This document shows positions 24,334-35,536 of a stretch of 64,000 bases of DNA, one piece after another. The number at the start of each line of letters is the position of its first letter. Positions within the stretch are counted from its first letter, which is position 1. The notes beneath the pieces were generated by a model, which worked only from the letters and a program-made list of their open reading frames with translations, did no database searches and was not told the origin of the DNA. Position numbers and translations under genes: made by a program. Origin of the DNA: Trichoplusia ni (taxonomy: Eukaryota > Arthropoda > Insecta > Lepidoptera > Noctuidae). The stretch lies in NCBI RefSeq assembly GCF_003590095.1, contig NC_039501.1, positions 3,379,673-3,443,672 on the forward strand, given 5' to 3'.

Positions 24334-24603
24334 CTAGCTGTTGCCCGCAACTTCGTCCGCGTGGTTAGAAGATATAAGTTACGATTTATACCTACCCACA
24401 TGATTTATACTTGTCGACATTTTCCATTGTATCTTCGCTCCTATTAGTCGCAGCGTGATGGTTTATAGCTTAAAACCTTCCTCGATTAATGGTCTATTCA
24501 ATACAAAAATAATTATTCAATTTGAACCAGGAGTTCGTGAGATTAGCGCGTTCAAACAAACTAACAAACTCTTCAGCTTTATATATTAGTATAGAAGTAT
24601 AGA
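24334..24603 (-). mobile_element. Nonautonomous Helitron, complete copy (Lep1-type)
   Basis: On the minus strand it starts TCTATACTTCTATACTAATA after an A and ends CGCGGACGAAGTTGCGGGC-AACAG-CTAG before a T. Internal blocks include AACTCTTCAGCTTTATATAT, TTAGCGCGTTCAAACAAACT and TCGCAGCGTGATGGTTTATA (plus-strand reading). The reading frames at 24213 and 24220 run across it and are not genes. Confidence 0.8.
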
Positions 24604-25004
24604 TTAGTAGTAAAAGCAGGCGCAGAACTAGTCAAATACCATTACCCATTTAGAGACCAGTATGAGCTAAGCAAACAATGAAATTACACAATGCAGCTAC
24701 CTTATATAGAGCAATGGTTACCTATTCATAATTCAAAGGCGTAATAACGAGACTATGATGTAGCTTGCTGTGCTTCTATTTTAGATTCAGATGACCATTC
24801 ACATTTCCAAAGTCATATGATATATGGGTATGAATACAGTAGTACAGGTCTAACACAAGTTCAATTATTAAATCCTCAAATATGTGGGAATGACATTCCT
24901 TTTCTATGAGTGAGTTGTCAGTTTCATAATATTTTATTTATTTTAACACATCGAACAGCGTTTGTGCTTGAAGAAATGTTTCTTGTCAGTATAATACCAG
25001 CCTA

Positions 25005-25110
25005 TATACGTCTTACTGCTGGGCCCAAACCTCTTTCAATAGATGGAAGGTTTCAGCTTTGATCACTACGATAGCTCATTTCGGGTTGGCGATTATTAAA
25101 TTCCAATATT
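25005..25110 (-). repeat. LINE 3'-end fragment
   Basis: CCTATATACGTCTTACTGCT, GGGCCCAAACCTCTTTCAAT and ATTTCGGGTTGGCGAT match a widespread moth repeat. Related pieces lie at 37.80-37.96 kb, 14.79 kb and 57.49 kb. Confidence 0.5.
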
Positions 25111-25199
25111 TAGAGACCCTCGATGTTTTGTGTTACCGTTTAATTTTGTAAGTGGCGAATTACAATAATTAAGAAACTGCTTATAACTTTAAAAAACTG

Positions 25200-25357
25200 C
25201 ACATTTTTACTTTGGGTTTTTTTTTACAGTAGAGTCTTAGAATAACCAAAAAGTACTAATAATTTTCAAAAAGGCACATTTATACTTTGAGGTGGGATCA
25301 AACCGGCATCTCTTCCGCAAAAATCCATACACAGAACCACTAGGCCACCACGACGTT
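25200..25357 (-). repeat. tRNA-derived SINE
   Basis: On the minus strand a box-A-like GGTGGCCTAGTGGTTCTGTG is followed by a box-B-like GGTTTGATCC, then an AT-rich body. The acceptor and anticodon arms do not close, so it is not a functional tRNA gene. Confidence 0.6.
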
Positions 25358-28300
25358 TTATCACCTTACCCTTAAGGCTTAAAGTGGACCCCAACATAGT
25401 TTAGAAAATCCAATCCAAACGAATGCATCTCCATACTACATAACTAAGACTTCCTAACGATGCGATTTTGGTCGAACATCCGGCGATTATCCAAGAACCA
25501 CGGATGCTAACTATTAGTTTTGAGACGACGAAAAAAAAACGGGCGTAGTCGCGGCCGTAAATAATACACGGACATAAAGATTTCGGTCTTCCAACCTTAT
25601 GAGTGATGAAAGATTGATTTTGAAATTAGTGTCAATGTTTGTCTCTCATGTTTATTTATGGAAGAGGAAGAAATAACAATCGTTAATTCTCGCAAAAATG
25701 GATTGCGTGTACGTGCGTATACCAAGTGTTCTAAACTAGTTGCTTAACGCGCTTTGTAGCTCTTAAACGGGTGAACCGATTTGGAAGCATTTTCGTTTAT
25801 TTTAAAGAGGAAATAGAGAAATTCCTTTTGATGTTCTTTCGACATTTTTTTTTACCGAAATCGGTCCAGCCATTTCATAATCATTAACTCTTATTTAAGT
25901 GGCTGTCTGTTTCACAGTATCTCCTAAAAAGGTGAACAGATTCTGATTCGAGATTTCTTTTAGTTTGTTTATTATCCGTTATCATTGTAATATTGTCACA
26001 AGAGACACCTTCTTTTACTTCCAAATTAATACTTACCTATATATTTCGTAAAGTACGCAATAAAACCACAAAATGGCAAATTTGAGAGATATCTGAAAGG
26101 CAATCCTATTAGTCATTGTCGACTGGACTAGAATACCGATCTGTGTTTACGATAAACAATCGCGAAACGTATTAAACTCGATACTATTGCTCGGTATTTA
26201 GTCGATTTAAACGGGTCACTCGATAATTTCGATTGTCGGACGATTTGTATCGATAACTCTTGTTTAATCGTTTCATTTCGTTTGTTATTAAATGTGTTTT
26301 TACAGTTTAGTGCTTGATTAATTAAAACTAATGTAAGTTTTGTTATGAAACAGGTTTTTATGGGTTTTCAATAAATGGTTACTGTTTATTGGGTATGTAC
26401 AGGGCCGGATCTAGGGCCCAGGGGCCCCGAGGCCTCGAGGCAACAAAGGAGTGGGGGCCCCATAGGTTCAAGTTATTTTCATTCAGTGAAAAAATTATCG
26501 AGCTTTTGTTTAGATACCTACTTTGGTGGTGGACCCCTGGTCATAGTGGGCCCCTCGGCACTGGCCTAAAGTGCCTTATGGATAATACGGCACTGGGTAT
26601 GTATTATGCTAAACCAGCATTGCCTGACGCGACGGCGGGGTAGTGAGTACGGGGCGGAACACTCACTGTCAAGACAATGTATTTTTTAATTCATGTGCTG
26701 GCAAAACGCTTAAGAGAATATGAACAGTGTCAAAAATACTATTTCCATTAATTCATCGGCCATTGTAAATTGCGGAATTAGTCATCTTGTTTTGTCCGAA
26801 ACTAGTCGGCCTATACCGCTATTAAAAATATTATTATGAATACGCCTCTTGAATATTATTATAATAATTACCTATCTTATTTATTTTACTCAAGCCATCC
26901 ATTGTCACAACGTTTTCATTTTAAATTCTCATAAAATATTTATTTGAGATGTAAACTTTGATTATCTACTTATACCTTTATATCTGTCTAAAATGTAACG
27001 ATCACTGAGGGAATTCCAGTCTAGACTAGACCACAAAACTTTAACATGCTTTCTTAACAAATATTATAAAGTGTAGAGTTGATCCGTTGGTCTGTCACTC
27101 TGTAACGACTAAATTACTTAACCAATTCTGATGGAATTTGTTTTGAAGGAATGATTAATGATTTAAAAACTTAAGGCTCTTTTTTAAATAATTATTTTTT
27201 TTATACACGACACTCCATAGAATAATATTGCAATGTATGCAATGGACCTAAAACCTATTTCTTTTTTCCTACGGCTTCACTCGCATGAATGCTATCGCTA
27301 TGCCATTATGTTAATCCAACATCAATTTCATCAAAATTGTTGAAGCCGTTTTTCGTGGTAATGGTGACCAACATTACGTCCACACAGACACAAACTTTCC
27401 CTTATAAGTGTTATTATTTCTGCCATATCTTACCCAAATAAATAAGTATTAATATATTCAACCGTTATCCAATAAATATAATAAATAGTTTCTACCATTC
27501 TACCAAAAACAATGGTAGATATCAATAATAAACACTTACTATTCATACCACGGACAATTTTAACGTCACATTCCCAGAGTTCGTCTATTTTAGTCTATGC
27601 CTCCTTTAGTTGTCTTTGGGTTATCCGTGAAAAGGTCATAGACAATACGGGTGCGATAAAACCTTTTTTTATTTGGTGCTTTAGATTTAGTAGCTCAAAG
27701 AAGAGATTACTTTGAGACTGAAATAGATTTTTAGTATTTGAGAAGAGCTTTAAATATTTTTGTAAAATTATTAGTATTGTATTTCTGTGTGTTTTAATTT
27801 CCAGCCGTTTAGAAATTTATGTGTAGCAAATATTAAAATGAAAATGCTCATTAAAGCTCTTATTAAATGAGCCAATGTCGTAACCGGTAATCTTTTTTCT
27901 TTAGATGAAAAAAAGCTATTAATATTTCCTTTTTATAGTTTTTATATTTACTGGATGTCTAACATGACTATTTTGACTGTCAAACTTGATTGTCCCAAAC
28001 GTTGTTTTTAGGAGCAAGTATGGACGCATAGGTTGCCAAGCATTGTCTTGCATCTTCTGGGTGTCTTTGTCAAGGTCCTTCATTGATGAATATTTGTAAA
28101 ACAAGTATTTATTTCCCTTAGAGCCGGAGTCGTCTTTTCCAAGTCACAAAATATGAGCCATAAAATAAAAAATACAAAATTTAAATAATTTCTAGTCAAA
28201 ATTTCCAAACACGTTTGTCCTTCTCTACACAGCAAACTTCTACCGTAACATTCGTAACTTAAACATCTATTCGAAGGGATGGAACGATAAGCATTAAGAC

Positions 28301-29742
28301 AAATGAACTGACCATCAATTGACACAAGGGTCGAAGGTCTTAGATTGGCAAACGTGGCTAGAATACGAACACTTTGTTAATGTCCAGTGACTGCTATTGG
28401 CCAGTCTTAAGGGATTAAGTGCAGGGAACGTTAATAGACAGATAGATATGCTGTGCTTATGACAAGCGGATTATCTAAAGGTACATGCAAACATGGGAAT
28501 TATAGAATATTTTCAAGCGATTCCAAAAAGGAGATGGTTCTTAATTTGACAGTTTTTTTCTTTTTCTTCTCTATATGTTTGTTACTACAGAACTCCGGAT
28601 TGTATGAACCGTTGTTGTTGGTTATTCGTTCATTTAACGTGAAATTGCTGTCATTTGGTCCCATAAAATTTTCATCACGTTTGGGTTCAGTTTTTACTTG
28701 AAGTAGGTGATTTAAAAAAATATTTTTGTAATTTATGTATGTTAGTTTTATAATACAAGACAAACATGTCAATATTTAAATTGCTATATTTCTTACATAG
28801 GGGTTCTGCTGCCATACCTTACGAGTAATATTAACGCAGATGTGGAAGGGAGATGCCACTCTACGCTGTGTATAGCGCTGTCATGCTTCCTCAACCATGA
28901 TAATATTACTTTAGGACGTCAGGTAGCACGCAGGTCGATGCATTTAGCCAGACTCTGACTGTTTACGATAAAATTTAATGATTTCATGATTTTGGGATCA
29001 GAATATACATATTTAGATAAAAAAAAATATCTACCTTTCTCTCGAATGATTGAATAATTTCGTCGCCATAGACAGACCAATTAATACTCGTACAATGTTA
29101 ATTCCAAATACCAAGTAGTTTTGTATCTCAAAAACTGGGAATTGGAAAAAACGACTCAAATCTTCCTTCAAACTAAGGCCCCTAGAAAAAGCGGGACAGC
29201 GCAATATACTTTCTATAGCTCCATCTCTCTTCCACAATAACAACAGTCTTACTTCAAAAGGTGGCAACCCCCGGGGTTATGTAAGCCTCTTATTTCAATC
29301 GAAGCCTATTTTATTTGTCTTAGTGTTGATCACAAGTCTTTTCCTATCTTTTATCACTAAATTGAATTGCCATGGGACAAAAGGTCTGCTTGGGTTTTGG
29401 CGTAAGAAATTTAGTTAGGGTTGGCACTTACTTTTTTGTGTATTACGTTTTTTCGTATTTACCTCCAATGAGATAAAAACTAGATTAACGTTCAAAAACT
29501 CTCTTAATTATGTCACATAACTATTTCTACTTTGAATGTTGGTGATTTTACATTAGTTCAGTAAATGTTTAGAAATATAATAATTGATATTTCGCTGAGA
29601 AGAATTTCATCATCAATCAAACAAGAATAATAATACTCCACAACTTTCACACAACGCCACCTAGTCTCAAACTGAGCAAAAAACATACTTATATATTTCT
29701 AAATACATACAACGAAAATGACAATTTTAGTTAGTTCAGTTC
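25358..29742. other. No supported gene; degenerate repeats and weak exon candidates
   Basis: The stretch 25,730-25,870 resembles the ACGGGTGAACCGATTTGG class of Helitron-like debris. The block 26,150-26,280 is dense in CGAT words and has a TATCGATA at 26248-26255. The block 26,398-26,660 is GC-rich. On the minus strand at 28150-28772 two frames have coding-like composition but no recognised domain. Nothing rises to a gene call. Confidence 0.45.
26398..26660. repeat. GC-rich repeat-like island
   Basis: Opens with CAGGGCCGGATCTAGGGCCC, a phrase found in animal transposon-derived repeats, and contains palindromes GGGCCC, GGGGCCCC and GAGGCCTCGAGGC. It stands out against AT-rich flanks. Two overlapping frames across it look accidental. 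Confidence 0.4.
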
Positions 29743-29990
29743 GTGTTTCGGAAGGCACGTTAAATTGTGGGTCCCGGCTGTTATTCCTACATCTTTGACA
29801 GTCGTTACAGGTAGTCAGAAGCTTGAAAAAGTCTGACAACCAGTCTAACCAAGGGGTATCGTGTTGCCCAGGTAACTGGGTTGAGGAGATCAGATAGGCA
29901 AAACACTGGTACTTAGCTGAAAACGGTTAGACTGGTAGCCGACCCTAACATAGTTGGGAAAAGGCTAGGCCGATGATGATGAATGATGAT
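29743..29990 (+). repeat. GAT-tailed 3' repeat copy
   Basis: Well-preserved member: GTTTCGGAAGGCACGTTAAA, GGTCCCGGCTGTTATTCCTA, GGGTATCGTGTTGCCCAGGT, and a tail GGCCGATGATGATGAATGAT. A short internal deletion removes the CAGTCGCTCCTTG block. Confidence 0.8.
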
Positions 29991-30335
29991 AGCTACTTAA
30001 CCTGAACATTGAACGACATGACAGATCCTTGTTTAAGCGAAACACTGCCACTGATAGTTTTAATCACACAAATATTTTATTTTAATTTTGGGAATTTCGT
30101 GGCAACCCTAAAGCGACCTGCTTATCTTGCGCATGATTAAGCTCTCAGGCGTCTTGCACAAAATACAGGAAAACGCGCACTTTTCTTCCTTGCACTAGGT
30201 TTTTTATTGTATATTGCGAACGTACGGTTAGCAAAACAATTACATTTGGATTAAATTGCTTTTTTAACTTTACTTTTTTACTTATTTCGATATTATATGA
30301 CGTGTATAGTGTTGTAAGTTTGATATTAGAAGAGA

Positions 30336-30625
30336 CTAGCTGTTGCCCCCGACTTCGTCCGCGTGGTTAGAAGATATAAGTTAGGAATTTTTGAACGGAA
30401 GCACTCGAATATGAATATTTTTCCCCGTCTTTGCCACATTTTCCATTGTATCTTCGCTCCTATTAGTCGCAGCGTGATGGTTTATAGCTTAAAGCCTTTC
30501 TCGATGAATGGCACAAAAACACAACACAAAAAGATTTTTTTAATTTGGACCAGTCGTTCCTGAGATTAGCGCGTTCAAACAAACAAACAAACTCTTCAGC
30601 TTTATGTATTAGTATAGAGTATAGA
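30336..30625 (-). mobile_element. Nonautonomous Helitron, complete copy (Lep1-type)
   Basis: In minus-strand reading it runs from TCTATACTCTATACTAATAC (after A) to CGCGGACGAAGTCGGGGGC-AACAG-CTAG (before T). It matches 24334-24603 closely. Frames at 30363 and 30463 fall inside it. Confidence 0.8.
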
Positions 30626-32221
30626 TTTGAAATTTGAAACTTCAAATTCTATTACACTGCTGTAGACATCAATTTCTGGATAAAATAATTAAAAACATGG
30701 CATGGGTTTTAGTTGGTAATAAGCTTGTGGATTGATTTGACGATTTCGCATCCGAAAAAAGAAAATCCGGCTTCATCAAGAAGCCCACGTCTTAAATTAT
30801 TATTTTTGCAAGCATGAAAGCGGCATAGAATGTCGTATCTTCTACATCTGCGAAAACTTTCCTCTCAGAGGGGATAAGCCTTTGGTAAAAAATTCTCACT
30901 GAACACATAATTATTTATTACATCATTAAAAATTCTACTTTTTCTGCCAACAGTACTAAGTAAGGTCTGTGCTCGCAGCCGGTACCATTACACCGCCATT
31001 GTTTAGCCGCTGCTGACACCGTTAGCGGGACGCCGAAATGTTTACACAGTCTATAAATATACTGGAATATGCTGATACTGATTTCAGACAGATTTTTGGT
31101 CTTTTAAAGACATTATATTATTCTCTCTTGCAAGTTTGTGCGCCTATGTCTACCTATATTTCTAATTTTATTCTCCTTTTGCAGGTCTGCTGGAAGAGAT
31201 ATCTTAAAGATATCTATTATAATAAACATACGTTATTAAATGATGTAACGGTTTACTCACGCGTATTTATCGGGGTAGCCCGACTAGTTTCTCTCCCGAA
31301 TACTTCGTGCCGCGGAAAGTACGGGATGCTATAGAAATCAGCCGTCACCCGAATTTTAACAGACAGTTACTATCAAAATAAACATACATTTTTCATATCC
31401 CATTTTTATGTGAATTTTTTTGGGTAGATACATAAATGGTTAAATAAAATAAATAAAAGTTAGATATCGCGGAAATATATGAAAACGGAGGAATACGAGG
31501 ATCGAACTTGGTAAAGAGTCGCCTGACCAGAAATAGTCTGAAGATGTTGTTGCTGTAAATTGTATCGTCTATAAACTAGTTTTATATATAGAATATTTAT
31601 ACTTTATTGAGTTAAGTCTATAATCGTTGTTGTAACTCAATCAGTGCACATTTCTTTAAGCTGTCTGCGAATATTTTCCCCCGAAAAGATAGTAGTTTGA
31701 CGATTTAATAGTCACAAAAATATTTTCTAAAACTTCCTATACATAAACTATGTACAATGGCGGAATTAATGACTTTGGGGTTCTAAAAAAGTCATCTAAA
31801 GGATGATACACAGATAAAAATAAGCATAATATATGAGAGTCTAATTGTAATGTAAGGAAAAACTATGTACTAGGTACCTATAAGCTGACGAGGCGACGGG
31901 GTAGTGAGTCGATGCTTATTAATAAACTGAAATACCTTATTTATTAATTCCCTTTTTTATTATTAAAATAATTTTCCCCATTTTTTTTTTTTTTTTTTAA
32001 TCCCTTCAACGAAAATATTTTTGTAAAAGCAATTTTCTTAGCGAGCACTGAACCGATCCGATTGAAATTTCAAATTATATTCTCTTTCCTTCAATGGCGT
32101 TGCTTTTTGATGTGGTTCGAAAGCTGATGAAAAATTTAAGCTGGTAATGTTATTTAAAGATTAATTTTAAATTCATTGTCCAATGAAAATTAGTAAAAAT
32201 ATTATAGAAAATGACAAAAAT
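30626..32221. other. Intergenic, no gene seen
   Basis: Holds a foldback-element fragment (31236-31290), a T run at 31981-31998 and a degenerate CGATCCGATTGAAATTTCAA repeat near 32,050. The 98-codon frame at 31038-31334 overlaps the repeat fragment and is not supported. Confidence 0.5.
31236..31290 (+). repeat. Fragment of the foldback element
   Basis: TTAAATGATGTAACGGTTTA-CTCACGCGTATTTATCGGGG and CCCGACTAGTTT match one arm of the palindrome at 44093-44290. Similarity stops after CTAGTTT. Confidence 0.6.
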
Positions 32222-32457
32222 TAAGTAGCTGAGTGGTAGAGGTCACCACGATAATCCCAGTGTGAGTGACGTGTCGCAGGTTCAATCCCCGCGTAGGACA
32301 TGTATTTTTGTGGTGTCTTTGTAAAAAATATTTTTTTGTCTTTTTTACCATATTTTATCAGTCACTCCTTGTAAAACGCTGGTACTTAGCTGCATCCGGT
32401 AAAACTGAAAGCCGAATCCAACGTGGTTGAGAAAAAGTAGCCCCGATAATGATGACT
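32222..32457 (+). repeat. SINE head next to a GAT-tailed repeat fragment
   Basis: At 32222-32325 a tRNA-like head shows AGCTGAGTGGTAGAGGTCAC and a box B CAGGTTCAATCCCCGCGTAG. At 32359-32457 follows the 3' part of the GAT-tailed family (GTCACTCCTTGTAAAACGCT, ending CCCCGATAATGATGA). The two lie in the same orientation, 35 bases apart. Confidence 0.6.
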
Positions 32458-33292
32458 CTCTTCAATTCTCACCCTTTTTAACGTGACTTTACTAATATCT
32501 TCAAGAAGCACGCGATGTAATTCATATTCATACAATTTTTGATTACATTGCGGTGTCGAAATTACAGTAACCCCCAAATAGTGCCGCTGAACATCAATGT
32601 ATTGCTCAGACGTCGTATAGCTAATATTTATCATGGGATGTATACCCGCGGCGTGTAATCAGCTTTGTTGCGTGGTACAGAGGAAAAAGATGAAGAGGTT
32701 TTAATATTTATAGACCAAGTAGTGTTATAGTCTTTTTAGACAAATTCGCTTGATTAAATTCTATTAATACCTGCGACGCTGTCAGTATACGGGTAATGTC
32801 TTTTGTTTTAGTTATAAAGTTGCCATAGAGGTCAATGAGAGATATCTTTCGATTCGCCATTATTTAGGAAGTTAATAAACTAAAAAGGCATCCTAAATAA
32901 ACAAAGCTAGTTTGAAAATTAAAAGTTCCTTAGTAATAATGTTGGATTTTTGCCTGTTTATTAAATGGTTTAACTTAATTATTTTAAATTTTAAGATAAA
33001 AAATCAAGGACGCAAATATAGAAAATTACAATTCCTACGAGAAATCAAATCATTTCTTGTTAAACTAACCCTTTTTTCAAGATGGCAGATTTCCCCCTAC
33101 CGTATCAAACCCAAACTTTTAGTTTTAGACGACCTTTACCAAACCCTACTCACCTATGAAAAACAATACTGACCTTAATAAAACCGAAGTTAATAATAAG
33201 ACTTTTCAATAGACAACGTAACACGTAGCACAAATATTCGGTACCAAAAATACTGTAGAACTCAGGCTGTTGCGATATCTACATCTACCCCC

Positions 33293-33522
33293 GACGATGA
33301 CCTCCGTGGTCGAGTGGCGTACGCACCGGTTTCAAGGTGTTGTTAGCTCTGAGGTCCCGGGTTCGATCCCCGGTCGGGTCAATGTAAAAAAATCACATTT
33401 CTACATTGTCTCGGGTCTGGGTGTTTGTGGTGCCTTCTTTGTATCTGAATTTCATAACACAAGTGCTTTAGCAACTTACTTTGGGTTCAGAACAATGTAT
33501 GTGATGATTTATAATTTATTTA
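33293..33522 (+). repeat. tRNA-derived SINE
   Basis: The head has box A GTGGTCGAGTGGCGTACGC and box B GGGTTCGATCCCC with a perfect five-pair T-stem (CCGGG/CCCGG). The first and last bases (TGACCT/GGGTCA) can pair, but the head is 84 bases long with no proper anticodon arm. It runs straight into a shared SINE body (CTCGGGTCTGGGTGTTTGTG). I therefore call it a SINE and not a tRNA gene. The 113-codon frame over it is spurious. Confidence 0.65.
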
Positions 33523-34435
33523 CCCCCGCTTTCTCTTTCAACTTACACCGCTCTTGTATTCCTAGTACGGGCAACCCGATACAAAGCTATTACGGTAATG
33601 CATTCAATTGATTTAACTATCACGCGTATTATGCGTTCGGGTTTACGCTTTTATTAGTACCAACTAGTAGCGGAGAAACCTTTTATTGGGTAAGGGCTCG
33701 ATCACGGTGTTAAAGGTTTATAGTTTTTATTGAAAACGACTCCAAGGGTACAAGTCTACCTGCTATAGACTCGGAAGAAGAATTGATAGACCACACAAAT
33801 GTGAAATTGTGAATTTAGCGTAGTGACTATACGACTCAGTTATCTGTGCAATAAGTGTTTTGAGTAGTATGATTAGTTTTTTTACCCCTGTTTTTTTTAG
33901 TCGTATTACAAAAGCACCCCAGTTCATGTATCCAATGACTAGAACACGTTCATGATAAAAAAATAGGTACATATGAGATTTGAATATTCAATATTATGAT
34001 GCAATTCGTAGTTTTTTAGAAACATAGCTCTGTTGCGAGCGCGGTCCGAGCCTTATAACAATGGTGAGGGGCGCGGGCGGCGGCGTTTTTATCATTTTTA
34101 AGAGTATATTTCAAATTTCTCTTGTTTAATTATCTTCATACTTATTATGTCAGTTGATGATAAAAAATAAATAATCTCGCCTAGGGGTATTTTACGTCGG
34201 ATACATGAACTGGGCTGCTTTTGTAAGACGACTAAAAAATCACCGTGTATAGGATTTTTTGCGTCAGTGGCAGTAGTAATTAATCTGTGATACATTATCT
34301 AAATAAAATTAACATCCTTCAAGTTTAAAGCAGAAGGTAAATCGAAAGTTTTCAAATATTAAATTAACCACTCTATAAAACATTGCGAATCCTTATTTTC
34401 ATGACTGTAAATAAATCTATACCTGAAAAAAAACA
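33523..34435. other. No supported gene; CpG-rich patch at 34.03-34.09 kb
   Basis: AT-rich apart from 34,033-34,092 (GCGAGCGCGGTCCGAGCC, then AACAATGGTGAGGGGCGCGG). The ATG there has a good context but opens a frame of only 22 codons. It may be a gene start or a repeat; undecided. Confidence 0.35.
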
Positions 34436-34439
34436 TTGT

Positions 34440-34635
34440 CTAGCTGTCACGGTACATGAGATACGGCCTCTTATCAGAGGGAGAGACAGCGGAGACTCAC
34501 TAAAAGTGTTCCGCTTTTACGTAGTACGTAGCAAGGTGGTTCAGGTTTAGTCAGTAAGAGTCTGACACTACTAAATTCCTCCCCCGGGGGAGTGGGTGTA
34601 GAAGAGAATTCCCCCGCCTACCAAAAAAAAAAAAC
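34440..34635. repeat. Two abutting repeat fragments
   Basis: 34440-34520 is a minus-strand piece of the TATCTCATGAACCGTGATAG family. 34540-34635 has GGTGGTTCAGGTTTAGTCAG, GAGTCTGACACTACTAAATT, CCCCCGGGGGAGTGGGTGT and an A-rich end. The latter family recurs reversed at 50.3 kb. Confidence 0.55.
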
Positions 34636-35189
34636 GTTACGAAGCCCTAACAATAACTCTTAGTTAAGGTATAAATATAAACCAATAGTATTTTATTTAT
34701 ATCCTTTGTTTCACCGAGAATACTTTAAAAATTGTCGCTCATCTTTCTAAGTTCCCCATTTAGACGCGACCTAAGATTTAATTTTTATGGCGTATGAAAG
34801 AGCGTGTCTCAATACACTGTATTTTTCAATTATCCACGCTGAATTACTAATGAAAATGAATTGATTGTGTGTCACGGTTTGTTTAGAGTTTAATCTACGA
34901 GTGGTTTTCTTACGCTCACGAGTTGACTACATTGTGTTACATATAGGTTTCTTTTAAATTATAAGTTTAAAGGTAAGGATTTATACAATTGTTTCGCGCG
35001 GGGTTTTTACAAATACTCGAATGACAGGAACAAATACAGGCTCAGAACAAGCACTCGTGGAACACACAAATGTTTGTTTCACGAGTTGCGCACAGTGAAT
35101 TTGGGATAGTATTTTTATTTCTCGGATATTTGTGCAGACAAAATAGGTAACTATTCAAGGAAATAATTATAAAATTAGCATTTAAAGCT

Positions 35190-35536
35190 CATCATCATCC
35201 TAGCTTTTCGCGAACTATGTTGTGGTTGGCTTCTAGTGAAACTGATGCAGCTAGATACCCATGCTTCACAAGGACTCTGATATCTACCTATCTGACCTCT
35301 TCAATCCTGTTACCTGGGTTATTATTATTTTATTCTGATTATGGATATCAGACTTTCTAGCTTCAAACTACCCTATCGATTATCTTCTAAAAAAAACCTG
35401 CGGAACTCTCAATTTAACGTACCATTCGAGCATTCGAAACTCCTAGGATATCGTTGTGACCCATCCACGGACCGATCGTATCGAGCGACTCCTTAACCTG
35501 CGATCGTTCAACTTGTGCAGTGGTAGCTTGGCAAAG
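35190..35536 (-). repeat. GAT-tailed 3' repeat copy, diverged
   Basis: In plus-strand reading: ATCATCATCCTAGCTTTTCG, then CTACCTATCTGACCTCTTCA, CAATTTAACGTACCATTCG and GTGACCCATCCACGGACCGA. It is nearly full length but heavily diverged. Confidence 0.6.

Noticed and set aside
33293..33376. tRNA gene
   Set aside because: The T-arm is perfect and the ends partly pair, but the head is 84 bases with no convincing D and anticodon arms, and it continues into a SINE body.
33270..33611. 113-residue plus-strand protein
   Set aside because: Spans a SINE; the frame is accidental.
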